Shown: positions 43,199 to 52,780 of the stretch, in pieces
Layout of the letters: the number at the start of each line of letters is the position of its first letter
How positions within the stretch are numbered: position 1 is the stretch's first letter
NCBI GenBank assembly: GCA_963788305.1
Contig: CAWBGK010000012.1
Coordinates: 62,001-126,000, forward strand
From: UTCFX2 sp963788305
GTDB lineage: Bacteria; Chloroflexota; Anaerolineae; Anaerolineales; UBA4823
Reading direction: 5' to 3'
DNA: 64,000 bases
Notes under the pieces: generated by a model
Seen by the model: the letters and a program-made list of their open reading frames with translations, nothing else
Database searches by the model: none
What the model was told of the DNA's origin: nothing
Program-made: the position numbers and the translations under genes

Positions 43199-43810
43199 AT
43201 GGAAAATGAGAATCTAGAATCCTTAAATATTGAAGATACTCCTCCAGGTCAGGAGGAGCTGCCTCAAAAACGCGGCTCGAGCATCTGGCGTTTCTTGCTG
43301 GATGTTCTCGAGACGATCGTTTTATCAGTATTATTGTTTTTGGTCATTAATACTGTATCGGCGCGAATTCGTGTAGACGGTTTCAGTATGGAACCCACAC
43401 TTCGAAATGGCGAATTTGTCATCGTAAATAAACTTGCATATAAATTGGGTGAACCCACAATTGGGGATATTATCGTTTTCCATTATCCTCGTGACCCTGA
43501 GCAAGAGTACATAAAGCGTGTGATCGGTCTTCCGGGTGATCATGTTCGGGTGATAAACGGTCAGGTGATGGTGAACGGGAACCTGATAGAGGAACCCTAT
43601 ATTGCCGCTCCGCCAAGATACGAGACTTCCTGGGAAGTCCCGCAAGACTCTTTTTTTGTCCTTGGCGACAACCGTAACAACTCATCCGATTCACATAATT
43701 GGGGACCTGTCCCTTCTGAGAATGTGATCGGAAAAGCTCTTTTAGTTTACTGGCCGCCGGATGAATGGGGGCTGATAAAACACCCGACTGCGGCAAGCGC
43801 CGCACCGTAA
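43199..43810 (+). CDS. lepB: Signal peptidase I
   Basis: A 203-residue membrane protease that removes signal peptides from exported proteins. One N-terminal helix (VLETIVLSVLLFLVINTVS) is followed by the catalytic Ser in GFSMEPTLRNGEF, the catalytic Lys in EYIKRVIGLPGD and the C-terminal FVLGDNRNNSSDSHNWGPV. All S26A boxes are present. The ATG at 43199 is chosen because a consensus promoter places the mRNA start just before it. Confidence 0.93.
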   Translation: MENENLESLNIEDTPPGQEELPQKRGSSIWRFLLDVLETIVLSVLLFLVINTVSARIRVDGFSMEPTLRNGEFVIVNKLAYKLGEPTIGDIIVFHYPRDPEQEYIKRVIGLPGDHVRVINGQVMVNGNLIEEPYIAAPPRYETSWEVPQDSFFVLGDNRNNSSDSHNWGPVPSENVIGKALLVYWPPDEWGLIKHPTAASAAP

Positions 43811-43819
43811 AGGATTGTC

Positions 43820-44587
43820 ATGAATCGTATGGACGAATTATTAGCGAAGGCCGAAGCCTTCAGTAAAGAGCTTCCAGCAGCGCCTCCAAGTCTGCTCCTG
43901 CCGCAGGGTAAGCAGATTGCTGCCTGGATTGATCACACACAGCTCAAGCCCGAGGCAATCGCGGACTCGATCAAGAAGCTGTGTAACGAGGCGCGCGAGC
44001 ATGGTTTTGCGACCGTATGTGTGAATTCAGCAAACATCCCCCTGGCAGCGAGTTTGCTCGAAGGAAGCGGCGTCCTGGCATGTTCAACAGTGGGATTTCC
44101 GCTGGGTGCCATGCTCACTTCGGCGAAGGTATACGAGGCCAGTGTCAGCCTGGAGGAAGGCGCAGAAGAAATCGATATGGTTCTGAATGTTGGCGCATTA
44201 AAAGGCGGAAGCTACGATTTGGTGCTGGCCGATATTCAGGATGTTGTCGAAGCGACCCACCGTCAAAAACGAATAATAAAGGTCATTTTAGAAACCGCAC
44301 TGCTAACCCGCAAAGAGAAGATTATCGCTTGCTTGATCAGTAAACAAGCAGGGGCAGATTTTGTCAAGACATCGACTGGTTTTGTCTCGGGTGGGGCGAC
44401 CGTGGAAGATATAGACCTGATGTTCAGAGTTGTGGGGAATGACATGCGAGTCAAAGCGTCGGGGGGCATCCGCGATCTCAAGACAGCCCAGGCGATGATC
44501 TGCGCTGGCGCTTCCCGCCTGGGAGTCAGCGCAGGTGTTCAGATTCTGAGGAATCAATCAAGGAAGCTGGAATCCACTGATGGATAA
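43820..44587 (+). CDS. deoC: Deoxyribose-phosphate aldolase
   Basis: A 255-residue class I aldolase splitting deoxyribose-5-phosphate to glyceraldehyde-3-phosphate and acetaldehyde. Family landmarks are IDHTQLKPEA near the N-terminus, VGFPLGAML, EIDMVLNVGALKGG, VILETALLTRKEK and the Schiff-base lysine in ADFVKTSTGF. It has about 30 more N-terminal residues than the short DeoC form. It overlaps the next gene by 8 bases. Confidence 0.93.
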   Translation: MNRMDELLAKAEAFSKELPAAPPSLLLPQGKQIAAWIDHTQLKPEAIADSIKKLCNEAREHGFATVCVNSANIPLAASLLEGSGVLACSTVGFPLGAMLTSAKVYEASVSLEEGAEEIDMVLNVGALKGGSYDLVLADIQDVVEATHRQKRIIKVILETALLTRKEKIIACLISKQAGADFVKTSTGFVSGGATVEDIDLMFRVVGNDMRVKASGGIRDLKTAQAMICAGASRLGVSAGVQILRNQSRKLESTDG

Positions 44588-44870
44588 AGAAGAGACCAAG
44601 CAGAGTCCCCAATTTTTCAACCTCTGCCTGGAATGCCAGACTGGGATTCTACGGAAGGAATATCTGACTTACTTTACTTGGTTGAACGATGAGCTGATCA
44701 CAGTCCCGAATTTTCCAGCCTGGGTATGTGACGTATGCGGCCGAAGGGAATATGACAGCCGTGAGGTTTCCCGGCTAAATACGTTGCTGAGCTCAGAAGG
44801 CCGCCGTCCGGCAGCTAGGCGCGGGAGCCGCCGTTCTGGTCCTAACCGCATAGATCGTCCGCGGCCTTAG
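44580..44870 (+). CDS. YgiT-type zinc finger protein
   Basis: A 96-residue protein with paired cysteines CLECQTG and CDVCGRREYD, the YgiT/MqsA N-terminal zinc-ribbon pattern, and a very basic Arg-rich tail. In toxin-antitoxin pairs, a YgiT protein is the antitoxin of an MqsR-type toxin, but no toxin gene is adjacent and the helix-turn-helix part of MqsA is missing. It overlaps deoC by 8 bases, and its end overlaps the convergent NUDIX gene by 4. Confidence 0.65.
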   Translation: MDKEETKQSPQFFNLCLECQTGILRKEYLTYFTWLNDELITVPNFPAWVCDVCGRREYDSREVSRLNTLLSSEGRRPAARRGSRRSGPNRIDRPRP

Positions 44871-45421
44871 GCGTCAGGTTTAATTAATCCCAGACGGAGC
44901 AAATAAGGTTTGGCCCAAAATAAAGCAACGATCGATTTGGAATCCTGAATTTTGCCTGACTCTGCCAGCAAGTAAGCTTCGCTGGCAGAGATTTTTATAA
45001 CTTCCAGGATTTCATCTTCATCGCAGGGCAGGGGGGATGGGAATAATTCTTGAGCCAGGAAGACGTGCATAAATTCGTTTGAATAACCCGGCGCCAGGTA
45101 AAAAGAGCCCAGCTCATCCATCTTTTTTGCACCCATCCCGATTTCTTCGCGCAGCTCGCGTCGGGCATTTTCCTGGGGATTTTCACCGGGCTCTGCGACG
45201 CCGGCTGGCAGCTCAAGTAAGAAGGTTCCGATCGGCTGGCGGTATTGTCGGATGAACCAAATCTGCCCCTCGTCATCCAGGGGCAGAATCGACACCGATC
45301 CGCGGTGATCGACGACATCAATTTGTGCGATCTTCCCATCCGGAAGCTCGATGAAATCTTGACGGACCTGAAAAACTCGGCCGCGATAAACCGAAATGCT
45401 GTGCGATACCCTGACCTCCAT
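44867..45421 (-). CDS. NUDIX hydrolase (ADP-ribose pyrophosphatase type)
   Basis: A 184-residue NUDIX enzyme. The full NUDIX box G-x5-E-x7-REL-x-EE-x-G is seen in GVAEPGENPQENARREL followed by REEIG. Upstream, VSILPLDDEGQIWFIRQYRQ and ELPAG match ADP-ribose pyrophosphatases (NudF-like). It cleaves ADP-ribose or related nucleoside diphosphates; the exact substrate is inferred. The start ATG sits about 24 bases after the LysM lipoprotein gene's 3' end. Confidence 0.88.
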   Translation of the reverse strand: MEVRVSHSISVYRGRVFQVRQDFIELPDGKIAQIDVVDHRGSVSILPLDDEGQIWFIRQYRQPIGTFLLELPAGVAEPGENPQENARRELREEIGMGAKKMDELGSFYLAPGYSNEFMHVFLAQELFPSPLPCDEDEILEVIKISASEAYLLAESGKIQDSKSIVALFWAKPYLLRLGLIKPDA

Positions 45422-45435
45422 GGCAATCCTTGAGG

Positions 45436-46113
45436 TTAAGGTATATTGAGGACCTGTCCTGAGCTCACTCCGGAATTCGGTTCCAGCCCATTGACATAAG
45501 CGATCATATCGGGATCGACATCGCCAAAAACGCAGGCAATTGTGAAAAGCGTATCTCCTGGACGGACTGTGTAAGTTGCAGGGTGCGGTTGAAGAGATCG
45601 GTTACCCGGGAAGGCAGCTGCGTTCTGCGGTATTGTCAACTCCATCCCGGCGAAATAAACCGAATAGCTGTTCAAGCCATTGGCTTTAAGCAGTGCGCCA
45701 GGATCAACATCAAACCGGCGGGCGATGCAGAACGGAAATTCTCCGGTTCGGAGCTTATAAGTAGCTGGACGGCCAGGTGTTGCTGTTGGAGCAATGATTG
45801 GCACAGGTGAAGGAGTGACTTCAAGCGGCGGTTCAATCACAGCCTCAGACGAGACAACCCCAGGTGTCAAGGATGTACCGGTTTCCAAAGAAGCTGGGAC
45901 GCCAGTAGTCAATCCCTGAGTTGCCAAAACGGTCTGGGTTGCGAACAGGTAAATTTGTTCCATCACATCTGTTGCACCTGCTGGTGGACCACCTGACCCA
46001 TCCGTAGACGATTGAGTTTCATTTGTTGTGCCGGGGATCGGCCGCACACAACTGACCAGGCTGATGACCAGAAGCACCGCAACCAGTAATGCAATCGAGC
46101 GATAGGTTTTCAT
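45436..46113 (-). CDS. Lipoprotein with two LysM domains
   Basis: A 225-residue lipoprotein. The signal (ALLVAVLLVISLVSC) is followed by a Ser/Thr/Pro-rich linker and two LysM modules. The first runs from YKLRTGEFPFCIARRFDVDP to GMELTIP, the second from YTVRPGDTLFTIACVFGDVDP to GQVLNIP. It should bind peptidoglycan or chitin-like glycans at the cell surface. ATG at 46113 follows AAGGAGACAGGA. No enzymatic domain is present. Confidence 0.85.
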   Translation of the reverse strand: MKTYRSIALLVAVLLVISLVSCVRPIPGTTNETQSSTDGSGGPPAGATDVMEQIYLFATQTVLATQGLTTGVPASLETGTSLTPGVVSSEAVIEPPLEVTPSPVPIIAPTATPGRPATYKLRTGEFPFCIARRFDVDPGALLKANGLNSYSVYFAGMELTIPQNAAAFPGNRSLQPHPATYTVRPGDTLFTIACVFGDVDPDMIAYVNGLEPNSGVSSGQVLNIP

Positions 46114-46313
46114 TCCTGTCTCCTTGTGTCGATTGTGACCGCCCGGCTTGCCTGGACCGGTATTTCCGGGAGAAGCAGGCAAATCAGCGTTAGTATCGTA
46201 CTTTGCAATGATACTAGCATAAACCGGGATTCACGTCAAGTTATTTGCACTGATGATCTTAAGATGCAATAGACATACCAGCCTTCATGTTTCAAATCTA
46301 TTGAATGGCAATG

Positions 46314-46319
46314 TATAAT
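46314..46319 (+). promoter_or_regulatory. -10 box of the EamA gene, near-leaderless
   Basis: TATAAT lies nine bases before the preferred ATG at 46329, with no ribosome binding site between, so the transcript is probably leaderless. The -35 region is weak. Confidence 0.45.
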
Positions 46320-46328
46320 CTTGATATC

Positions 46329-47264
46329 ATGACATCAATAAAAATAATTAAAGACCGATCCTCTCTTGAAAAGCGTTTATGGGCAGACCTGACTTTACTT
46401 TCCGTAGCGATCATCTGGGGAATTGCTTTTGTCGCCCAACGGATCGCTGCGGCAGAAATAGGCACATTTACATTTAACGGTCTCCGCTTTCTTGTAGGAG
46501 CGATTGTGCTTCTGCCATTTCATTTTGCGTTCAGTTCAAATGGGGCGCAAGTCCTGGGTGTGCCTACTTCTAAAAGGAACCTTCAAGGTCTGGCTGCGGC
46601 AGGTTTGTTATTGGTGGGTGGATCCGCTTTCCAGCAGGCAGGTCTTCGATATACAACTGCCGGAAATGCCGGATTCATAACCGGTTTGTACATCGTATTG
46701 ATTCCAATCTTCCTGGCGGTGATCTGGCACAAGCAGCCGAGAGCAGTAGTCTGGCCGGCAGCCTTGATGGCGCTTTTCGGCCTTTTCTTATTGAGCACCG
46801 GGGGTGAATTTCGGGTGAACCGCGGTGATGGATTGGTTCTGGTCAGCTCAGTGTTCTGGGCGCTGCATGTAATTCTCATCGGTTGGATGGTGGGTCGAAT
46901 GAATATCTTTTCCCTTTCAATCGGACAGTACCTGATCTGCGGGATTGTCTCGCTTTTTATTGGATTGCTTTTCGAGCCGCAAGGTCTGCGGCCGATCCTT
47001 GAGAACTGGTGGATCATCGCCTACACAGGTTTGATCTCTGTCGGAATGGGATATACCCTGCAGGCGTTTGGGCAGCGGGTAGCCCCGCCAGCGGACGCAG
47101 CGATTATCCTGAGCATGGAGGCAGTCTTTGCAGCCTTGGCAGGCTGGATTTTTCTCCACGAAATGCTCACACCAATCCAGATCGGTGGGTGTATTGTGAT
47201 GTTTCTGGGGATGCTGCTAGCTCAATCGGATGTAATTTTCCAAAAGAGGGGTTCTCTCGCATGA
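46329..47264 (+). CDS. EamA-family (DMT) transporter
   Basis: A 311-residue membrane protein with ten helices in two EamA repeats. The first repeat carries LSVAIIWGIAFVAQRIA and FNGLRFLVGAIVLLP; the second carries LVSSVFWALHVILIGWMVG and LGMLLAQSDV. The family exports or imports metabolites such as amino acids; the substrate is unknown. The LysM endopeptidase-like gene starts inside its stop codon (ATGA). The ATG at 46329 is preferred over 46305 because it fits the -10 box. Confidence 0.85.
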   Translation: MTSIKIIKDRSSLEKRLWADLTLLSVAIIWGIAFVAQRIAAAEIGTFTFNGLRFLVGAIVLLPFHFAFSSNGAQVLGVPTSKRNLQGLAAAGLLLVGGSAFQQAGLRYTTAGNAGFITGLYIVLIPIFLAVIWHKQPRAVVWPAALMALFGLFLLSTGGEFRVNRGDGLVLVSSVFWALHVILIGWMVGRMNIFSLSIGQYLICGIVSLFIGLLFEPQGLRPILENWWIIAYTGLISVGMGYTLQAFGQRVAPPADAAIILSMEAVFAALAGWIFLHEMLTPIQIGGCIVMFLGMLLAQSDVIFQKRGSLA

Positions 47265-48871
47265 ATCTAAACTGGCTAGAGAAAGAATGCCGTCTGAAAT
47301 CTTACAGGAAAATCAGGTCAAAGCTCCTGTCTTTGCTGATCGGCTTCGTGTTCGCAGTTTCGAGCTGCAATTTTCCGGGTTTATATTCTCCCAATGATGA
47401 TGTAGATATTCATGAGCTAAGGGAGACGCTGGATGCGCTTTCAAGCCAGATTTTGAGTTCACCGACAGTGCTGAGCTCCAGCGAGCCACAAATGACAGAG
47501 ATTTCGGCAGTCAGTATTTCGACCGAAGAGCCCCCGATTCTTGTTTTGCCAGTGAGCACACCTGAACCAAATCCGGATATTTATGATTATGTCTCACAAC
47601 CAGGCGACACGGTCGCCGCGCTCGCAAACCGGTTTAATGTCGACCCATTATCCATTGAGTCTGTGTCAAATCTTCCAGAAGAAGGATTGATTCCACCAGC
47701 TACCAGCCTCACCATCCCCAATCGGGTTGGGCAAACCCAATATCATCAACTGGCGCTTCCGGATGCTGAGGTGATCAATTCTCCGACTTCGCTGGATTTA
47801 GATCTATCTACTTTTATCGACAGCAGCGGCGGCGTCCTGAGCACTCATTCAGAAATGGTACAGAAGCAGCTCCTCTCCGGAAAAGAGATTGTTGCGCAGG
47901 TTGCGCTGGAATCCTCAGTCAATCCGCGTCTGCTGCTTGCGCTGCTGGAGCTGCGTTCTGGATGGGTCCTGGGAAAACCGGACGCAGTCTATCCAAATAA
48001 ATACCCGATTGGATTTCATATCGGCGCCTGGGAAGGGTTATACAAAGAGCTGGTCATGACTGCCACACATCTGAATGCTGGTTATTATGGCTGGCGAGAA
48101 GGTACGCTGACGGAGATCCAATTTTCAAATAGCAAAAAGATTCGGGTAGACCCGCGCCTGAACGCAGGCACGATAGCTGTTCAAAACCTGTTCGCAAAAT
48201 TATATGGGCAAGAGAAATGGGAATCGGCGATCTATGGACCGGAAGGCTTACTTGCAACTTATCAGATGATGTTTGGCGATCCATGGGTGAGAGCCGAGAA
48301 ATCTGGCATCCTTTTTCCAATGGGCCTGGTTCAACCGAAGCTAGAACTGCCCTTTGGTCCCGGTGAGCGTTGGAGTTTGACTGGAGGTCCACATCCATCC
48401 TGGAAAACAGGAAGCCCACGTGGTGCAATAGACCTGGCTCCAGTTACCGGCGAAAGAGCCTGTACAGTTTCTTCCCGTTGGGTGACTGCACCAGCGGCAG
48501 GTCTCATTGCCCGGTCAGCTCGCAATGTCGTTGCGCTTGACCTTGATGGAGATGGGAATGAGCAAACGGGCTGGGTTTTGATTTTCATGCACATTGCGGA
48601 TCAAGAGCGAATTTCAGAAGGGCTCCAAGTGGAAACTGACACTCCAATAGGGCACCCATCCTGTGAAGGAGGCACATCAACTGGCACGCACTTTCACGTT
48701 GCAAGAAAATTTAATGGAGAGTGGATCTCAGCAGCGGGTGGTCTTCCGATGATTCTGGGAGGCTGGAAGGTTTTTGCCGAAGCGAAAAATTATCAAGGCG
48801 GGATGAATCGAGGGGAACTGCAGGTCGTCGCGAGCCCAGTTGGGCCACGCACCTCGATTATTGTCCGATAG
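47261..48871 (+). CDS. LysM lipoprotein with degenerate M23-like domain
   Basis: A 536-residue exported protein. Signal LLIGFVFAVSSC, linker, one LysM module (YVSQPGDTVAALANRFNVDP), and a central helical domain of about 200 residues (VAQVALESSVNPRLLLALLEL) like a lysozyme-like or Slt-type fold. A C-terminal M23-like beta domain contains SPRGAIDLAP, where the first zinc His is missing, and GTHFHVARKFNGEW, where the H-x-H is kept. It may be an inactive peptidoglycan-binding protein. Its ATG overlaps the EamA stop, and its 3' end overlaps the convergent M28 gene by 14 bases. Confidence 0.75.
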   Translation: MNLNWLEKECRLKSYRKIRSKLLSLLIGFVFAVSSCNFPGLYSPNDDVDIHELRETLDALSSQILSSPTVLSSSEPQMTEISAVSISTEEPPILVLPVSTPEPNPDIYDYVSQPGDTVAALANRFNVDPLSIESVSNLPEEGLIPPATSLTIPNRVGQTQYHQLALPDAEVINSPTSLDLDLSTFIDSSGGVLSTHSEMVQKQLLSGKEIVAQVALESSVNPRLLLALLELRSGWVLGKPDAVYPNKYPIGFHIGAWEGLYKELVMTATHLNAGYYGWREGTLTEIQFSNSKKIRVDPRLNAGTIAVQNLFAKLYGQEKWESAIYGPEGLLATYQMMFGDPWVRAEKSGILFPMGLVQPKLELPFGPGERWSLTGGPHPSWKTGSPRGAIDLAPVTGERACTVSSRWVTAPAAGLIARSARNVVALDLDGDGNEQTGWVLIFMHIADQERISEGLQVETDTPIGHPSCEGGTSTGTHFHVARKFNGEWISAAGGLPMILGGWKVFAEAKNYQGGMNRGELQVVASPVGPRTSIIVR

Positions 48872-50052
48872 TATGTTCAAGCGATTGCAGAAGCTCCCAG
48901 GTGAACTCAAAGGTTTTGTTCAGGTCCATAGGGAGAATATTTTCAAGCCTGTCACTCATTTGATGCCAGTGAGCACTGCTATCATTTCCAGAGCGGGGGG
49001 CTGCACAAAGTGTCAGTGCGATTAAACCCTGGCGAGTGGCTTTTAAGGCATCGGTGTACGCAACTCCGACCCCCTCAAATGCCTGCAAATCTGGTCGGCG
49101 AGCGGATGTCTTCCGGGCAAGCTGTAAAGCAAGCGGGTGAGTACGGTGTTTGATCAGCAAACCGTCGGAAGTAAGATATTTGATCTCCCCGGCACCCACC
49201 TGGTCGATGATGATGTAATGAGCTTCTTTTCCGAGTTCGACGGCATGGGCATCTAAAAAAGCCTGCATCCCCCAATCTCCTACCTCTTCACACCCGGAAA
49301 AAACCAGATGAATTTCTGTTCGATTGAGAGGCATATCTTTAAGGCGCATTGCGATTCCGAAGAGGATTGCAGCGCCGGATGCATTGTCGTTTGCCCCTGG
49401 TGAAAATGGGGTGAAATCAGCATGAATGCACATCACCAATGCAAATCCCTGGATCAGGCAGATGGCCAGATACAAGAAGCGCAACCAGCTCCAGCCGAGG
49501 ATTAATCCAGCTCCGCCGGCTATCGTGCCGATTAACATGCTCAGAATCGCGGCACCGGTCAGAATGGAGAAAGCTTTTTGCCAGGCATGCGATGAATAAA
49601 AAATCGGAGTCCGGTGAGTATCCAGATGGGCGCAAAGAACGACTTTTGTCCGTATGGTACCTTTAGCCGGTATGCTCGCCAGGACGTTCTGGCTCTGGGC
49701 CCTCGGCAGAGAACAAGCGCATCCAGCTGGAGATCAGCTCGATCTCAGCAGCCATCCCGATAAAACCCAGAAAATTGAACAGAATCGCAATTATCAACGG
49801 ACCTCTTCCCCCAAAAAGCAGGCAGGAGAATGATCCCGCTAGAGCAATGCCTAGAGCCAGGCTGTAAGGCCAATACGTGGATGGGATCGCTTGAAATGGT
49901 TCGATAAAAACAGAATGAACTTCATGCATGCGCAGCTGTTCGGCAATGTAATCTGCTGCCTTGCGCTCATTTGCTGTGCAGCTTCCTCTTCCACCAATGG
50001 TTTCAGATAAATATTGGATCACATGAAGCATTTGATTTTCATAATTTGGCAT
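48858..50052 (-). CDS. M28-family metallopeptidase with membrane segments, frameshifted
   Basis: A zinc aminopeptidase-like protein of about 397 residues. The N-terminal frame (50052 down to about 49695) gives MPNYENQMLHVIQYLSETIG, a strand of the fold, and two membrane helices. After one base the other frame continues as SQNVLASIPAKGTIRTKVV and VLCAHLDTH (first His and Asp). Further on come GANDNASGAAIL (second Asp), SGCEEVG (the EE pair), IIDQVGAG and SSAHWHQMSD (last His). All zinc ligands are present. Two more helices lie between the HLD and GAND motifs, an unusual membrane insertion in the catalytic domain. Confidence 0.8.
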
Positions 50053-50221
50053 ATGTTGCTTTCAACAAAGTACTCTATCATCTGAATGTAATTGAAATAT
50101 TGATAAACCGCCTGGCAGTGAATCCAAGAAGCGCTGATGCGCTTTCATTTTAGCAGATAATGGATGCCAGGAAATCTGGTATAAATGCTGGATTGAAATC
50201 GTTTTCGAATGAGAGGCTTTA

Positions 50222-51275
50222 ATGGCTCAAATTGGCGTATTGGAACACTACCATGATTTACTGAATGTGCCTCAGCATATCCGAGAAGTGACGCTTTTAG
50301 AAGGGGGAACACCGTTGATCCCGCTGCCGCGCCTTGCGAACGAACTTGGAGGCGGTTTTGAATTATGGGTAAAATTTGAAGGGATAAATCCCACGGGTTC
50401 ATTCAAAGATCGCGGTATGACGGTTGCAATCGGCGAGGCGGCTGGTAAAGGCGCACGCACGGTGATTTGCGCTTCCACTGGAAATACTGCCGCTTCCGCA
50501 GCCGCTTACGCGGCGCGCGCTGGGATGCGTTGCGTCGTACTGATCCCCGATGCAAAAGTAGCAGCTGGAAAATTAGCTGGCGCTGTCGCGCATGGTGCCC
50601 AGGTGCTCCAGTTGAAGGGTTCATTCGATGACGCCCTGGCGCTTGTTGTTGAAATCTCGCAGCGGCAGCCAATAGCGCTGGTCAACTCTTTGAATCCCTA
50701 CCGCCTGGAGGGTCAGAAAACAGCTGCATTTGAGATTTGCGACACTCTGGGGGAAGCTCCGGATTGGCTCTGCCTTCCGGTTGGAAACGCCGGGAATATC
50801 ACAGCCTATTGGATGGGATTTCTGCAGTATCATGCTTTGAAATCAAGCGGGCTACCTAGAATCCTGGGAGTGCAGGCAGCGGGGGCGGCGCCGCTTGTGA
50901 TTGGTCGCGTTGTCGAAAATCCCGAGACTATTGCAACGGCAATCCGGATTGGAAGGCCGCGCGCGGTGAACAGGCGCTTGAAGCCGCTGAGCAATCTAAA
51001 GGCCGGATCATTTCCGTAAGCGATGACCAGATCCTGGCGATGCAGCGCAGGTTAGCTGGAGAAGGCGTCTGGGTGGAACCGGCATCTGCGGCAGGACTGG
51101 CAGGTTTAGCCGAACAAATCAGAATTGGGCAGATTGACCTTAAAGGATTGCGTGTAGCAGCTGTATGCACAGGTCATGGATTAAAAGACCCCGGGATTAT
51201 CACGAGTTGGATGGGTCCTCCACGATTAATTCCACTGAGCTTTCAGCCCTGGAAGATGCGATCAGGTCCGAATAA
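50222..51275 (+). CDS. thrC: Threonine synthase, frameshifted twice
   Basis: A PLP enzyme making threonine from O-phosphohomoserine. The first frame reads LLEGGTPLIPLPRLANELG, the PLP lysine motif NPTGSFKDRGM, CASTGNTAASAAAYAAR and LPVGNAGNITAYWMGF. Near 50952 it shifts to GEQALEAAEQSKGRIISVSD, WVEPASAAGLAGLAEQI and CTGHGLKDPGI. A second shift near 51236 gives ELSALEDAIRSE and a TAA at 51273-51275. The joined length of about 350 is normal. Aspartate kinase follows 29 bases later, so the two form a threonine/aspartate-pathway operon. Confidence 0.88.
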
Positions 51276-51304
51276 ATGCAATTTGGACGTCGGGAGTCGA
51301 AGAT

Positions 51305-52777
51305 ATGGAGCACGAAAAAATCAAGAATACTCCCCCTCAAAGCTTGAAGCAGCCTACCCTGGTGATGAAATTTGGGGGGACTTCAGTAGGGACAGCTGAG
51401 GCGATTTCTCAAGTGGTGAAGATCGTCCGGGATGCCCAGGAAACCTGGCCGCGCCTGGTTGTCATCACCTCTGCTCTGGCAGGTGTGACAAACCTTTTAC
51501 TGGATGCTGCGAAGAACGCAGAGAACGGTCAAATTGATCGGTTAGATTCTATCAGAGCAGAGTTAACCATAAGGCATACTGCAATCCTTAAGGCGCTTAT
51601 TCATCTTTCTTGTCGTCGAGCTCTTGTCGAGAATCAAATCGAGAGTCTATTGGATGAATTTTCCAGCCTATGTAAAGCAATCAGCGTATTAGGAGAGGCG
51701 ACGCCGCGCACTCTCGATGCAGTCTCTGGATTGGGCGAAAGGATGAGCGTAAGGTTGCTCTCAGTAGCACTTGAAGAATCGGGGGTGGACGCTCAATCAA
51801 TTGATGCAACAAATCTCATAATCACAGATGATTGTTATCAGAATGCCCATCCGGACTTCAATAGGTCGCAGATTCAAACACGGCAGATCCTGAATCCTCT
51901 TTTTGAGAAGGGATTGGTTCCAGTAGTAACCGGGTTTATTGCTGCGACTCAACAGGGGATTACGACGACCCTTGGCCGGGGTGGGAGTGATTTTTCTGCC
52001 GGGATACTTGGCGCGGTATTACCAGCGGATGAGGTTTGGATTTGGACAGATGTAGACGGTGTGATGAGCGCTGACCCTCACGCGGTGCCAGATGCTCGCA
52101 CCATCCCAGAGCTGACGTACCGTGAAATTGCGGAGCTGGCTTATTATGGCGCAAAAGTGCTGCATCCTAAGACAATCCGTCCGGTGGTTGAAGCAGGGAT
52201 CAAGCTGAGAATCTGCAATACATTTAACCCTTCCAATCCTGGAACCAGGCTGGTGAGCGATGCTCCCGAAAGCCGCAATGGAGAAATCAAGGCAGTGACG
52301 GTCATCCCATCCCAGCGCCTTGTAACGATTGAAGGGCGGGGAATGCTCGGTGTTCCTGGTGTAGCCGCGCGCGCCTTTGCAGCAGTGGCGTCAACTGGAA
52401 CCAGCGTTCCTCTAATTACTCAGGCATCTTCAGAGCAGTCGATTTGTTTTGCGGCGCCGACCAGCTCGACAATGGGAGTTATCAAAGCATTGGAAATGGC
52501 ATTTGCAAATGAGCTCGCCCAGCGCGATATCGACCGAATTTGGGCAACGGATGAAGTTGAGATCATCACCATTGTTGGAGCTGGGATGATCCACACTCCT
52601 GGTATCGCCGGTCGGATCTTCAGCGGATTGGGGAATGCAGGTGTCAATGTGATCGCAATTGCCCAGGGTTCTACGGAAGTTTCGATCAGCCTGGTTGTTG
52701 ATGGGCGCGATTCGGCTGCGGCGGTACAGGCAATCCACCGACTGATCGTGCAGCCACCCTGTGATATTCGGATGTAG
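51305..52777 (+). CDS. lysC: Aspartate kinase
   Basis: A 490-residue kinase phosphorylating aspartate, the first step to Lys, Thr and Met. Motifs are VMKFGGTSVGTAEAI at the N-terminus, TTLGRGGSDFSAGIL, WTDVDGVMSADP and YYGAKVLHPKTIRP. Two ACT domains follow for feedback regulation (TIEGRGMLGVPGVAARAF and ITIVGAGMIHTPGIAGRIF). Length and ACT order resemble ThrA/LysC-type monofunctional kinases of about 450-460 residues; the extra residues are N-terminal. The homoserine dehydrogenase gene is not in the window. Confidence 0.93.
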   Translation: MEHEKIKNTPPQSLKQPTLVMKFGGTSVGTAEAISQVVKIVRDAQETWPRLVVITSALAGVTNLLLDAAKNAENGQIDRLDSIRAELTIRHTAILKALIHLSCRRALVENQIESLLDEFSSLCKAISVLGEATPRTLDAVSGLGERMSVRLLSVALEESGVDAQSIDATNLIITDDCYQNAHPDFNRSQIQTRQILNPLFEKGLVPVVTGFIAATQQGITTTLGRGGSDFSAGILGAVLPADEVWIWTDVDGVMSADPHAVPDARTIPELTYREIAELAYYGAKVLHPKTIRPVVEAGIKLRICNTFNPSNPGTRLVSDAPESRNGEIKAVTVIPSQRLVTIEGRGMLGVPGVAARAFAAVASTGTSVPLITQASSEQSICFAAPTSSTMGVIKALEMAFANELAQRDIDRIWATDEVEIITIVGAGMIHTPGIAGRIFSGLGNAGVNVIAIAQGSTEVSISLVVDGRDSAAAVQAIHRLIVQPPCDIRM

Positions 52778-52780
52778 AAG

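Noticed and set aside
44580..44870. MqsRA-type toxin-antitoxin pair
   Set aside because: Only a zinc-ribbon (YgiT) domain is present; there is no adjacent toxin and no helix-turn-helix domain.
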